Positions 33,486 to 44,355 of a DNA stretch of 64,000 nucleotides are shown piece by piece (the first letter of the stretch is position 1; every line of letters begins with the position of its first letter). This DNA is from Neoceratodus forsteri (lineage: Eukaryota > Chordata > Ceratodontiformes > Ceratodontidae): assembly GCA_016271365.2 (NCBI GenBank), contig JADMNL010000028.1:102027001-102091000 (forward strand), in the 5' to 3' direction. The translations under genes were made by a program, and so were the position numbers. The notes under the pieces are model-generated. The model had not been told where the DNA came from. It worked only from the letters and a program-made list of their open reading frames with translations, and did not search any database.

Positions 33486-34150
33486 ATAAGCCACATACCT
33501 CCCAACTGTTCCACATTATCAGGGATGTTGTCCCTCATTTTAGTCTTCAAAATCACTATGTCCTGCATCCGTCTCCATAGAAAAAGTGCTTCTCACACAC
33601 AGAAGGTGCTGTTAGTTAAGCAGCAGCCATGATTTGTTCTGAATGGCCATCTAAACTAAGAAAATGTAACTTTAAAAAATGGCCCCATTCATATCTATGG
33701 AGAGCGTCCCCACCTCTCCACATAGTGACCTCACAAAATATGCTAGCATGGGGGGTCAGGGAGAGGATCGCAGTCTGAAGAGGTACCAAGAGTGGAAGGA
33801 TCAGCGTGGTGTGGCTCCAATGGAGCCAAAATATGATCTCTTCACTTCCTAAATAGGGGCAACTATAAAAATACATTTGCAGCATATGACTTCGGGCCAG
33901 GTAAGGGTTCATCATGCTCTTGGGGTAATTTTGAAAAGAGCGAGTTAGTTGCTCTTTAACCCAGACCACTCAGAATTCAGTTCTGCTGCTCTATCAGCAA
34001 CTGGAAACCTGGGACTCCCAGAAACACCTCACTCTTTTTCAAACACAACCTGTTGCTGCACAGATTAATTATGTTTTTATTCACAATAGTGCAGTGTGCA
34101 TATATATGGCACACAAACGGGCAGAAGAGAAACTGGATTGATAAAAAGTA
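33486..34150. other. unassigned; possible small DNA transposon
   Basis: CCTGGGACTCCCAGAA (34006-34021) and TTCTGGGAGTCCAAGG (34157-34172) are inverted with respect to each other, about 135 bases apart, as in a short MITE. Otherwise unassigned. Confidence 0.4.
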
Positions 34151-34316
34151 AGATGCTTCTGGGAGTCCAAGGTTTTCGGTAGTCTTGGTGGTGCAGCTGG
34201 TAGCACAGCAGAATGCTATTCTGAGCAGCCGGATGTGCAGTACTATGGTATACCTAAAGTCAATATCACGAGTCTCGGAATACTGACCCCACTGGCCCAA
34301 AATCCATGCTCTTGAA

Positions 34317-34358
34317 TCAATCAGATGCCTGACAATACGATGTCAGGCATCTGATTGA
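34317..34358. repeat. perfect 18-bp hairpin
   Basis: TCAATCAGATGCCTGACA and TGTCAGGCATCTGATTGA around a 6-base loop ATACGA. Confidence 0.85.
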
Positions 34359-34499
34359 AAAATACAAAAGGCAATTTGGGGGCTTTGCTCCCTCGAATCT
34401 CTGTGGGGGTCTGCCCCACACCCCCATAACTAAAATAACTAACTCCGAGGGGGAGCAGACCTCAGAGTTACAAAAAATCAGTTACAGGGGTATAAAATT

Positions 34500-34600
34500 T
34501 AACCGGATGCAACACAGGATCAAACCTGCACCTCCCAGAGCATGCTAGCCGAGCTGCCAGTGGTTTAGCCCTCAACACCACCGGAGCAGCATGGCCAGCC
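34500..34600 (-). mobile_element. tRNA-like SINE head
   Basis: Minus-strand ACTGGCAGCTCGGCTAGCAT is A-box-like and GCAGGTTTGATCCTGTG is a good B box. Lies inside the candidate insertion 34279-34772, so that element may itself be SINE-derived. Confidence 0.5.
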
Positions 34601-34633
34601 TCCCGATTCCTCCAGTATTTCAGGACCATCAAC

Positions 34634-34675
34634 AGGGGTAAGGTAGCAAGCCGTCACATCTGCTACCTTACCCCT
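34634..34675. repeat. perfect 15-bp hairpin
   Basis: AGGGGTAAGGTAGCA and TGCTACCTTACCCCT around a 12-base loop. Confidence 0.85.
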
Positions 34676-34781
34676 TTAAACATCCGTCGGGTTTCCTACT
34701 GCCGGGATTCTCACTATCTGGTTACTGAACCTGTCGGGCAATACTACATGGGCAGGTCAGTGTCGGGATAGTGAGTCTCGG

Positions 34782-35563
34782 CTAATCATAAGGGTACCGA
34801 GCAGACTGGGTTCAAATCCCGGCTAAGGCATTTTTCTTTCTCTCTACTGTCTGTTTCCATTCCATATATATGTACACCACACTCTCATGAATAAATATTT
34901 GAAATCGCACTCTAAGCTTCTTCAAAAGAAGCTCAGATGCTCTATGATTGGCAAGTGTATATAATTTTTAAAGTAGACCACACCATTCTGAGAGGAAGTC
35001 ACAACTTCATTAAATGAAGTGGGTGCCCTCTAGAGGCAGCAAACCAAAACCACATTTTCAGGAAAGCTGCCTACCAGCTTGAAAGGGGGTGATCTTTTTA
35101 ATTACGGGAAGCTACTTTCCATATCAAAAACTGTGAAATGAAAGATCATAGCCTGCCCCAGGAGAAACACCGACATGAGTGCCTGCCTGCTACAGCAATT
35201 TAAAATAACTCCCCTTTGAAATGTAAATTGTGACCTTTTTTGTTTGGAATCACCAAAAGAAAAAACCTTTTAAGAAGAAAAGCTAGAATAAACCGAAGTT
35301 TAAATCATAATGTTACCATGAGGGGCAGGTCTTTTTTAAACACATATGCTATATTGTGTTGCCTGATTTTATTCTAAAAAAGTTGTGATGATTAGAGTCA
35401 GGATCAATAAAACTAGTTTTTAATTTAACATTTTTGTTGGGCCGCTGGCTTTGCACTGCCAGAGGTACGTGTTGGATTCTTAGCTTAGTTTACAAGTAAG
35501 ATGAGTCTGGAGGTCTCAGCTCTGCTTTTAGTGGAAAGGAATGAAAAGCATAAAACCATATTA
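34782..35563. other. unassigned; B-box-like word at left
   Basis: GACTGGGTTCAAATCCCGGC near 34808 matches a tRNA B box. With GGTGGTGCAGCTGGTAGCAC near 34186 it could be the two halves of a tRNA-like SINE split by the 34279-34772 insertion. The rest is unassigned. Confidence 0.4.
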
Positions 35564-35572
35564 AAAACAGCA

Positions 35573-36093
35573 CAGGGCTTAGCCCACAAGCACAGCAGTA
35601 ATGCTGTAGCTTGTATACTGGCACCCTGGGTTCAGGAACAGACACGGGTCACTTGGGGGCTGGCGAGGGGAGGGAGGATTGAGCGTCCCTTGGACTACTG
35701 TCTTCCCTCAGGAGGGAGAATTAGTGTGTCCTGCTGGTAGGCTGCCACCTGCAGCAACCTGGCTGGCAGTGCAGCAGGACCACACAAAGGGGAAAGGAGC
35801 CCAAAACCAGGCACCGAGAACATCACCGTGAAGGTGGGGTATGCACATCGCATCATTCTACTCTTGTGGACCCAGGGGGTGAACAACATGGAAGGAAAAA
35901 ACACCAGCCCCAGCTGGATGGCAGCCTGTTCCCCAACAGGCCCCACACCAATGACTGAGCACCTGCGATGAGGTCCTGAGAAGGAAAAAGCAGAGCAGGT
36001 AAGTCCCAGAGATGTTAGGTGTGGGCTGGAAGAACTGGTCTGGATGGGGGCAGGTTGACAGTCAGGAGCAGAAAAATGAAGACTGGAAAAAAC
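35573..36093 (+). mobile_element. tRNA-derived SINE, subfamily A, copy 9
   Basis: Flanked by AAAACAGCA at 35564-35572 and 36094-36102. B-box-like CTGGGTTCAGGAAC, then GGATTGAGCGTCCCTTGGAC. Ends GGAAAAAAC. 521 bp. Confidence 0.9.
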
Positions 36094-36102
36094 AAAACAG
36101 CA

Positions 36103-36349
36103 GAAATGATTATGAATAGTTTGGTACAAGTGGTGGCAAATTTATTCGGAAGAGGAACTGGAATGAACACAAATGGAGAGGGAACTGCCTTATCATCACA
36201 GCACAGGGAGCATGGGCACAGAAGTGTAGTAAAACCTGCACTGCACTGCACCCACTCACACTGTGTGTCATCTGTGGATAAACAGAGAACTTTTTAGTTA
36301 CTTCAGATCTTCTTCTTCTTCCACAAGCATTTAAATTCATCAGTCAAAT
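36103..36349. other. spacer between two SINEs
   Basis: No feature recognised. Confidence 0.5.
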
Positions 36350-36361
36350 TTATATTTTACA

Positions 36362-36881
36362 GCCAGCCTGGTGGTATGGAGGGCTGACGCATTGAATGCC
36401 ATACCTCCTGCCACGACAGTGACCCGTGTTCAGGAACGAGCATGGGTTGCCAGGAGTTGGTGGGCTGGGAGAGAATTGAGCATCCCAGGGACTGTTCACC
36501 TCTCCTGGGGAGTGGTGCCCAGCTGACTCGGCCTTTGCCTGCCACCAGGTGGAGAACTGGTGGTAGTGCAGGCAATAAGAAACTTAAAGGGAGGGGTCGC
36601 AGCTCTACAGAACATGTGTTCCACCACAGCAGGGGAAATGGAAAATGGGACCAAAGGCAGAACACTGCTTTGCACACCTTCTTGGGCCTGCACCACCACC
36701 CAGATGCCTGGAGCAACTCTGGATTCTAGACCAGGGTGGGGGAATTAAATGGCCCACCAGGGAAAAGCTGTGGGGACTTGCTCCAGGTATGTCTGGGGGA
36801 GGTGAGTGCTGGCCGGGAGGGGAAGGAGGTGGGGATGGTTGCAGGGCCACTGGAGCGATAAAAAGTTATAAGGAAAAAAAA
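36362..36881 (+). mobile_element. tRNA-derived SINE, subfamily B, copy 10
   Basis: Flanked by TTATATTTTACA at 36350-36361 and 36882-36893. Head GCCAGCCTGGTGGTATGGAG, B-box-like CCGTGTTCAGGAAC, end GGAAAAAAAA. 520 bp, the same length as copies 2, 9 and 12, which defines the full-length form. Confidence 0.93.
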
Positions 36882-37006
36882 TTATATTTTACAAAAATTC
36901 TTTAAGTTTTCCTTATTTAGCAACATTTGCACATAAGATACAAAACAAGCTGGCAGATACTGTATGTTGTGTGTAACTAGGGTCTCATTCCCCGCCTGTT
37001 TGAGAC

Positions 37007-37491
37007 GGTAGCCCATGACAATGGCGACCGCAACTGAGCGCTTTCAAAAAGTGCGACTCAATCACAGCACCTGTGCACAGCGCTACCTGGCAAGGAGGGT
37101 GACCGGATGGGGGGGGGGCCGTGAATATAACAGCAGAATGTCACTATATGTACATGCGCTTGGGGGGGACCATGCATGCCGTGCGACAGCCGGAAGGGGA
37201 GGGAGGGTTTGTGGGGTGTATTGCAGTGGTCAGCTGCTGAGCTGGCCATGTGGTGTAGTGGGTATGTGGCAGGCTGCTAGGGTTTGGAGGGTACAGGGTT
37301 CGGTTCTAGACACGGTTGCTTTTTGTGCGCGCCTGGGAATTTTTGTTTGTTTGTTTTGCACCCCCGACAGTAAATTTCCAGCACCCTTTGCTTTATGCCA
37401 GTACGCATACATCGCCAAAATTGATTTTCGGCGATGTACATTCACCATAACAGCGATCACCTTTCCGCTATCGCCATTATCACATGGAACC
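37007..37491. mobile_element. non-autonomous DNA transposon with 9-bp target duplication
   Basis: GTTTGAGAC flanks it at 36998-37006 and 37492-37500. The ends are inverted: GGTAGCCCATGACAATGGCGA on the left and, on the minus strand from the right, GGTTCCATGTGATAATGGCGA. A 9-bp duplication and a GG start fit a MULE-type mover. It contains a 12-bp hairpin (37408-37438) and a tRNA-like segment (37236-37310). Confidence 0.8.
37236..37310 (+). mobile_element. tRNA-like segment inside the DNA transposon
   Basis: GTGGTGTAGTGGGTATG is A-box-like and CAGGGTTCGGTTCTAGAC B-box-like, spaced as in a tRNA. No acceptor stem closes, so it is not a functional tRNA gene. A TTTGTTTGTTTGTTTTG run follows at 37347. 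Either a SINE head inserted in the transposon or a captured promoter. Confidence 0.55.
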
Positions 37492-37500
37492 GTTTGAGAC

Positions 37501-38680
37501 CAGTTACCAACAGGCTAAAGTGTAAACATATGAACATGCAAAACTGGAAGCAGAAAAAAACTATTTGGGCTATTGAGTCTGCTCCATGCAGAACTCATAT
37601 ATCAATGCTACATGACACTTTGCCCCACTCCCCTGATGCACTTAACCTCCCTTTTACCCTATCCCACTTCCTGTAAAGCAGAGCCCTGACCCATGGAAGA
37701 TTCCAGGCTCTCCTTCCCCACCCCCCAGCTTTGATAGGCTGTTGCACTCAGCACAAGTCTGTATGTTTGAGGTTTATGCAAATGCAGGGAGCTGCCTGCC
37801 CCTCCCATCTCTCATAAAAGGGAAAGGTATGTGCACCAGTCACACGTGACTTCCTGAGTTACTTTACACAGCTCAGATGAGGGCAGAGATCCTGGCTCAA
37901 GGCCCCCCTCCCCGAGGTGCTTTCTGATCAGAGACAGCAAGGAAACTGGACCATGAAAGGAAAGGAAAGGTCTGGAGAATGTGGAAAGAGAAGAGGGCAG
38001 AGAACAGAGACAGAGAAGGAGATATAGAGACCCCACCTAAGGGTTTAGAGGTTGGAGGAGAAAAGAAAACAACAGATGAAAGAAAACCTGAGATTCTAGA
38101 GGCCCTAGTGGTCTCACAAAATAGAGAGCTACAGGACGAGAAGTGGTGGACTCCCTTCAAGAGAGTCATCTGAGTCTGGGAGATCCACTCCAGGTTTCGA
38201 GGTGGTGGAGGATATCAGCCTGGGCCATGCATGTGGAGCCATGGGGAGTCGAGGACGAATCCTTCAGTATCAGCCATTGAGATTACTCTGACTTGGGGAG
38301 GCTGCCACTTGTGCCAAGCATCATCATGGCCCATGAAAGTGTGTGTCCTGTGCCCCAACAAATCCAAGAAAGGTTGTCCCACAGTAAGCTGGAGCCAAGG
38401 CTAGGTTGCAGGGAAACCTGAGGGGAGTTACCCATGTAAAATCAGGCCTCCCATGGGAAGGTAACAGCAGCACCCCGTTGTAGTGTCAGAAGGGTGGTGG
38501 GCATATGATTACAGCACCAGGACCACTCTGGGGCAAGCCTTAATGTTCTATTTGCTCTGTATATATTGTAATGAGATTTAGTTTCGACCCCCTGTCTTGT
38601 GTAAATGTAGAATAAATAAATACATTTTTTGTTTGACGCTACTGCCCTGAGTGGACAAATGCATCTGTATTACAAAGCAG
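37501..38680. other. unassigned 1.2-kb stretch
   Basis: AATAAATAAATACATTTTTT at 38610 may be a polyadenylation signal of an LTR or LINE end. The purine-rich open frame at 37979-38173 has no domain. Confidence 0.4.
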
Positions 38681-39384
38681 CTTTAAAGCAGCAGTGCAAT
38701 GAAACTAGGCTAAAAATTTTGATCCTACCTTTTTTTCACCGTAAAAGATTCCAGGCTTCGTCCAGTTCAATGTGGTTGTGACTTTTTGGCCCCACCCAAA
38801 TTTGAGTATTTTATAAATGTTTTAATGTAGGTTGTTTTTTTTTGGGGAGATAGCTGCCACATATGGCTTAGAAATAGCATTGTAGGCCCAGCAAGGGTTA
38901 GGATTGAAAAATAAAACTCATGGGGCTTGATTCAGAGGTGAGCTGGACTGGGGCAGCCCCGGGTGCACACCGAACATTTGGCGATGAGGCTTGCAGTCGC
39001 CAATCAAGCATTCGTGATCCCGTGCTCCATTTGCTGGGAGTTAGACCGGCTTTTTGCTGGTCTAACTTTGCAGCAAACGGGGGACCTTTTCATGAGGTTT
39101 GCGCCAAATAGTTGGTGCCAGCTGCCATAAAGTAGGGAAAATGTCGCAAATGCGTGCAACTTTTCTGAATTGGGTGCAAGCTGCATCGATGTGTTTGATG
39201 CAGCTATGGGTTTGATGCAGGACTTGATGCAAGTCCTGTATCAGCCTTTCTGAATCAAGCCCCATGGTGTGCAGCATAGGAGGTGCCTCGAAAAGTTGAT
39301 TTCGCAGGAATGCATATATTTTTATTAACGCTAGCTGAAACTAGCTTTTTGGAAAAACATTTTTCATTGCACTTTTGCTTTAAG
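38681..39384. mobile_element. MITE with AAAGCAGCAGTGCAATGAAA inverted ends (outer)
   Basis: CTTTAAAGCAGCAGTGCAAT then GAAA (38681-38704) is matched in inverse by TTTCATTGCACTTTTGCTTTAAG (39362-39384). It carries a second complete MITE at 38922-39263, leaving about 360 bp of its own sequence. Confidence 0.8.
38922..39263. mobile_element. MITE family G4, copy 1 (inner)
   Basis: Perfect terminal inverted repeats GGGGCTTGATTCAGA and TCTGAATCAAGCCCC, extended by CAT/ATG to 18 bp. The middle holds AGTTAGACC...GGTCTAACT (39039-39067), a hairpin also present in copy 2 at 43982. No coding capacity. Nested inside 38681-39384, so younger than it. Confidence 0.9.
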
Positions 39385-39596
39385 GGGGCCCCTATAAGGT
39401 CCCCAATGCCTAGACACAATGTGGAACCCTGGCAGGTTCCTCACCTTTCAAAGTGGGGCCCATAAGTACCTGGCATCCAGGGGCCAGGCATATATGTTTG
39501 CCGTAACAGCAGTTGTTTCTAGAGAGGAAGAGACGGAGAGGATTCTTTGAGAGGCTCTACAAGGGATTGATGTGCTATGTGAGACAAGACAGTTTG
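39385..39596. other. spacer
   Basis: No feature recognised. Confidence 0.5.
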
Positions 39597-40130
39597 GGGG
39601 CCGGCACATAGGTGCAGCGATAGCACTACTGCTCATGATGTCAAGAACCTGGGTATAGAAACAAGAAAGAGTTGTTGGAAGGGGAGAAGGATCGAGCATC
39701 TCAGAGGATGCTGTCCTTCTCCAGGATTGGTTGATACCAGACTCCGCTTCAGCACTGCCACCTGTGTGACCACAGGTGAAAGTGCTGTCAGAGCAGCTAG
39801 GGAGCGCATCTCTGCCAGATCCACGTAGTGACATGCAATGCAGCCTTTGCATGCAGATATCTGTGGGGGGGGGCTAAAAAGAGGTACCCATACCCTGGCC
39901 TGCAGTATGGCACCACATACACTTGGGCACTATGCAGCCCACTGTACCCTGTACTGTCCACCCATATGTGCTCCAGGGGGGACCTGCTCCTCTCCAGGGC
40001 TGCCCTAGGGGGCAAGCCGAGGGGTTAGAAGGAGAGGGACACAGCTGGGGGCAACAGGGCTGATTGGTCACCAGGGCCAATGGGGAAGGGGGCAGAACCA
40101 GGTGGAAAAAAGTACAGATCAAACAAAAAA
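39597..40130 (+). mobile_element. tRNA-derived SINE, subfamily A, copy 11
   Basis: Head GGGGCCGGCACATAGGTGCA, the family block GGATCGAGCATCTCAGAGGA near 39690, and an A-rich end near 40105-40130. No target duplication found, so the ends are approximate. Confidence 0.8.
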
Positions 40131-40789
40131 GCAAAGAAGGTCTGTGCAAAGCAGGACCATCTAGAAGCAAGAACTACAAACTGGTTGGCTACATTGGTGA
40201 GCAATAGTAGCAGGAGGGAGACCTCTGGTGGGGATAGTTGCGATTGCACAGATACTAAGACACATATAAGTGGCAGCAGAAAAACTCTTAGTCCATGCAG
40301 TCTTTGTGGCATAAGAAAGGTGGCGGTGGGGCCAGGAGGTGGTAACATTGAGAAAGACTTTGCAATATAGAAGCCTACCGGCTATACTAGTTGGGAGAAC
40401 TCTCGAGGGTAGGTCTCAATGATCAAATAGAACCAGCATTCTTATTATGAATTCTCACCAGTACTTTCCCTCTTTCATTTTCTAGGTTTCGGCAAGATCA
40501 TTGGAAAAGAAGACAGACTGTTATTTTGGACTGCCATATAGATATCTTTATTGATATGGTAGAAATCGTAACAAATTTCTGTCATAATCCCATGTAATCA
40601 TATCTGCCTTGATTAGTGATTTTGACTTCAGATTATGTGCTTATTTTATTAATATTGTTAAATAGCTAGGGATGTGGTTGGACCCTGAGAGGAGCAGACA
40701 TGTGGCAGATTGGCTCCTGAGAAAGGCTATCATTAAAGTATTATTCTTCATTTAAAAAGACAATTTAGAGGTACAAATTTTTGTCTACA
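40131..40789. other. unassigned; may hold L1 5' UTR
   Basis: Sits immediately upstream of L1-like ORF1. No motif proves it. Confidence 0.35.
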
Positions 40790-41523
40790 GGCACGGGACA
40801 ACTAGTTGCAGCGAAATATGTGTTGCCCTAAAGATGCTGCAGTGCAGATGGACTTTTAAAGACAAGATTGTCTCAGCAATCAACCAGCAGGCAGGCCCCA
40901 GATCCGCTCATCTTGCAAGCAGCAGACTGGAGAAATAACCTTAGCGACGGTCAATCAAACGCTAATGCAGCTATGTCAGTCAGTCCAAGATATGAACAAG
41001 AAGCTGGACAATTTATCTGGGAAAGTTGTCATGTTGGAGCATCATGTGGACAGAGTCCAATCTATCACAGAAAAGGCAGACATTAATGCTGCTAAAGCCT
41101 GAGACGCCTCAGCCAAGTTGATTCAGAAAAACTGACTTGAAGCCATGGAAAATCTTTCAGAGCTTGCAATGTTTGACCCATCTGTCTTCCCGAAGGGGTG
41201 GAGGGGGAAGACCCAAAAATCTTAGTTTGACAATGGTTGGGGCGTACTCTACACATCGATGAAACCACTACGCCCTTGCGCTATGAAGAGGATTACTGCA
41301 TCACCCCCAGATATGTGATCGCTAGATTAGAAGGCCCCAGAACACTTTCGGTGGTATGTGCTGGGGTTGGGATTAAGAAGCAACTATTTCGAGTGGCTAG
41401 GCAACAGCAGGGGCTAAATTTGAAGAGTCAATATTTTCCCTGTATTCTGACTTATCGTACAGTACAAGGCAGTGACATAAGCAGTTTGACCCATTCGTAG
41501 AGACCTTAAAGATCTTAACATCC
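40790..41523 (+). pseudogene. L1/Tx1-like LINE ORF1 (coiled-coil protein), first part
   Basis: ORF1 of L1-type LINEs is an RNA-binding trimer with a coiled coil. Here, with stops, the translation is TVNQTLMQLCQSVQDMNKKL, then LSGKVVMLEHHVDRVQSITE, a heptad-rich coiled coil, and further RWRGK. The frame then reaches the SINE inserted at 41524. Stops at 41101 and elsewhere show it is dead. Confidence 0.65.
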
Positions 41524-42035
41524 AAAGCCAGCCTGGTGGCGCTGAGGGTTGAGGCACTGGTTGCCACACCTCACACCAACAACCCATGTTCGGCAGCAAG
41601 CTCAGCCCACTGGGGGTCAGCAGAGGGGAGGGCTGGGAGAGGACTGTAACAGCCGTTGGGCTGCTGTCCTCTCCCAGAGCAGGGAGACTAGTCACCTCAT
41701 TCTCGACTGACACCCGGTGGAGGCTGGATGTCAGATCAAGGGAGTTCTGGGGGACTGACGATGGGAGGGTGGAAGGAGCATGGTTTCTGGGAGCGCACAC
41801 ATGCCTCCATGTATGCATGCTCACCTGTGTTTGCCACTGTTCCAGGAGGAATGGGGAGAAAAAACACAAAAAATCCTATGTCTCCCCATGGCTGACAGTG
41901 ACAGCCCCCAAAGCCCTGGAACCCCACTCCTTGTAGATCCCTGAGAGGGGAGAGGATGATGGAGTTGGGAGCTAGAGGGGGACCCAAAGAAACATGTAGG
42001 TGGCTACAGGGGGCAAACAGCTGTATAAAAAAAAA
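41524..42035 (+). mobile_element. tRNA-derived SINE, subfamily B, copy 12 (full length)
   Basis: Flanked by the perfect 16-bp duplication AAAGATCTTAACATCC at 41508-41523 and 42036-42051. Head AAAGCCAGCCTGGTGGCGCT, GGGTTGAGGCAC, B-box-like CCATGTTCGGCAG. Ends in ATAAAAAAAAAAA. 512 bp. It splits an L1 ORF1. Confidence 0.95.
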
Positions 42036-42213
42036 AAAGATCTTAACATCCCAACACCAACTGCTACTACCTGCTAAATTGATCATAATGGAGGGAAATC
42101 GCACCCATGTGTACTCAGAGCCTAAAGACGCAGTAAAGTTCATAGCAAAAAGGCTGCCGGAGCATCAGCACCACGAGGAAAGAAATATGGACAACTCAGA
42201 GACTGAAGACTGA
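42036..42213 (+). pseudogene. L1/Tx1-like LINE ORF1, C-terminal end
   Basis: Frame QLLLPAKLIIMEGNRTHVYS, EPKDAVKFIAKRLPEH..., ending at TGA 42211-42213. 'iLyPAkLr.......f.sP.eA..F' is the characteristic end of L1-type ORF1 proteins. It follows the part before the SINE once the insertion is removed. Confidence 0.8.
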
Positions 42214-42462
42214 GTAATGCATTGATTAAAACCATCACCAAGTGAGTGCCAAAACAATGGAGGGCTGAGAGAGTTTTAGGGGATCTGCCAGGTTCAAATG
42301 GACAATGGACTTTATTTTAGGACTTAATATAGGAATAATCCTTTCTGTTTCTGTAATAATTTGTGCTGCACCACATAACTAAAATGGTGCTGATACCTTA
42401 AGAGGCTGTATTCCTGCTCTCCCACCTGTGTCATCAGAGTATACCTGATGTGATGTCATTAT
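42214..42462. other. L1 inter-ORF region or spacer
   Basis: Follows the ORF1 stop. No ORF2 start is recognisable before the next LINE at 42463. Confidence 0.4.
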
Positions 42463-43450
42463 TTATTTTTTTATTTTATTTAGTTTTTGTTTAATGCATT
42501 AGCCACAGGTGTGGCTATTTTCAGACATGACCCGGGAGAATTACAGAGACATCTTCGCAGAAACAGACAAAATTACAATCAGTGTAAAACATTCAGTATT
42601 ACTACAAGTACGTATAACATTAACATACTAACTAAGAGAGTAATACAATATTCGTTTGCAGAAAAACAAGTAAACATACAAAATTGGAAGGTAGTTAAAA
42701 CCATTTATCAGACTATCGTAGTGCTCCATATGAACATTGACATATTCATGGTAGGTGAGGGCTGCAGAAGGAGAAGGACATACCTCAATGAGCTAGCAGC
42801 AGAGTACAGTCTGCCTAGGGTGGCTTGGAAACAGGTGCACTGGGCATGTTTTAACAAGAAGGGTGTGGTGCATCATTTTGGAAGTAGCATGGCTAGCTGC
42901 AGAGCAAACACCAAGAGGTAGGGAGTTCCAATATTTTGGGGCAAGGCTTGAGAAGGCTGTAGTACCTTTCAGGGTTTTACACCTAGTGGTACAAAGCAGA
43001 GACAGCTCAGCAGATCTGAGACCATAGCAGGGGGATTGAGGCACTAGCATGGCGGCTAGAGATGAGGGCTGGTTTGACCTTAAGATATTGTCTAGTAGAG
43101 ACCCATGGGCAAGCTGTCAATGGGCGGAAGGAGAGAGCCAGTTAAGGTCAGAATATAGCAAACAGTGATGCTTTAAACAAGGTAAGGTGGATGCAAAGCA
43201 ACAGATATTACTATACGTGGTGTCCCATTTGTTGAGAGTACTTGTAACAACATTTACGTAGGTGACTACACCATAAGCAAGAGATGGTAGTAGGATGCCT
43301 CTAGCAATAGCCAACCTGGCTGATGGAGTAAGGCTTCTATTTGTCCTGTAGGCAGTACCTAGTTTAGAGTTAACTAACTTGCAAGTAGCCACAATATGCT
43401 GCTCAAAAGTAATTGTTTCATCAAGTAGGACTCCTAGGTATCTAAATTAT
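42463..43450 (-). pseudogene. L2-like LINE, C-terminal part and 3' end
   Basis: Minus-strand frames: MATCKLVNSKLGTAYRTNRS, LTPSARLAIARGILLPSLAY (43117-43392), SDLNWLSPSAH, then FSSLAPKYWNSLPLGV (42793-43050). This matches the thumb and C-terminal pattern of L2-related LINEs ('lt...R..ia..iLp.l.YG', 'f...ap..WN.LP'). The 3' end has a hairpin TAGCCACA-CC-TGTGGCTA (42500-42517), then ATGCATTAAAC and an AAAT-rich tail (42463-42485). The 5' end is truncated near 43450. Confidence 0.8.
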
Positions 43451-43981
43451 TCTTGCCGCTTGGACTCAGTTATGATCTGTCCAACAAATGTACTGTAAAT
43501 CACATTATTTTCTATTTCCTCTGTATATGTTTATTTTAGTGGCTGATCTTAAGTGTGCAGTGAGCATTTTTGGCAATGTTTTTTAAAATTAATTTTAGGG
43601 CATAGACATTTGATGGCCCCATTGTTTACTTGATGTATTGAATGGTGATCTACTGTTTTTACAAATGCTGCCATAACTGTTTCATATATGCCTACTAATA
43701 GCTCATTGGTTCTAGTAGTAGTATTAGTCCGGTTTTGAGATGGCCTAGCTCAGGGGAATTATTTTTCTGTATGGTACCTTTTATTCTGTGGTGCCTAATA
43801 GATCTATAGACTGAAATGATAAAATGGCATACTGCTATAGCCTGTACTCCCTAGGCACTTTGAGTTCCTTGGTGTGTAATGGCAATTTTACTGTACCATG
43901 TTCTGATCATTTTCTTAATGGTAAGTCCCCCCATGCTGTAGCATTTTGGGAGTGGCTCTCTGTTTCCTGGTTTTGAGACTA
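43451..43981. other. unassigned AT-rich sequence
   Basis: No family recognised. Confidence 0.45.
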
Positions 43982-44355
43982 GGGCCCGATTTTAAAAGGA
44001 AATGTGGTGGCACACCAGACTTGTGGCAGGGGTGTGTGATGCAAGTGGCAACTTGCATCACACCCTGTGGCAAGCATGATTTTTGTAGAAGCATGCCGCA
44101 AATGCCCACTGCAAGTCCAGAAGGTGGACTGGGAGTTAGACCAGCTACTGCCTGGTCTAACTTTGCATCCGGGATTGCAGCACTTGCGCCTAACCCTTTG
44201 GCGCAAGTAGCGTAGTGGGAAATTGTTGCAAATGCACCACCCTTTGAATATTGGACTGCTCTGCATCCGAGGGGCTATGGCGCATCCGTGACCTCTTTAC
44301 ATCAGATGCAGGGGGCTTGCTGCAAGTCCTGAGCCCACATTGTAAAATCGGGCCC
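43982..44355. mobile_element. MITE family G4, copy 2
   Basis: Terminal inverted repeats GGGCCCGATTTTA and TAAAATCGGGCCC. The inner hairpin AGTTAGACC...GGTCTAACT (44134-44162) and neighbouring words such as GATGCA...CAAGTCCTG match copy 1 at 38922, while the termini differ slightly (GGGCCCGATT against GGGGCTTGATT). No coding capacity. Confidence 0.88.

Larger units (their letters stand above)
34279..34772. mobile_element. candidate DNA insertion with 9-bp flanking repeats
   Basis: GAGTCTCGG occurs at 34270-34278 and 34773-34781, fitting a 9-bp target duplication as made by MULEs. Inside are two perfect hairpins (34317-34358 and 34634-34675) and a looser one, CTCACTATC/GATAGTGAG, near 34710 and 34765. 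Terminal inverted repeats are not clear, so the call rests on the flanking repeats. Confidence 0.45.

Noticed and set aside
37236..37310. Functional tRNA gene
   Set aside because: A and B boxes are present but no acceptor stem closes and the anticodon arm is poor; it lies inside a DNA transposon.
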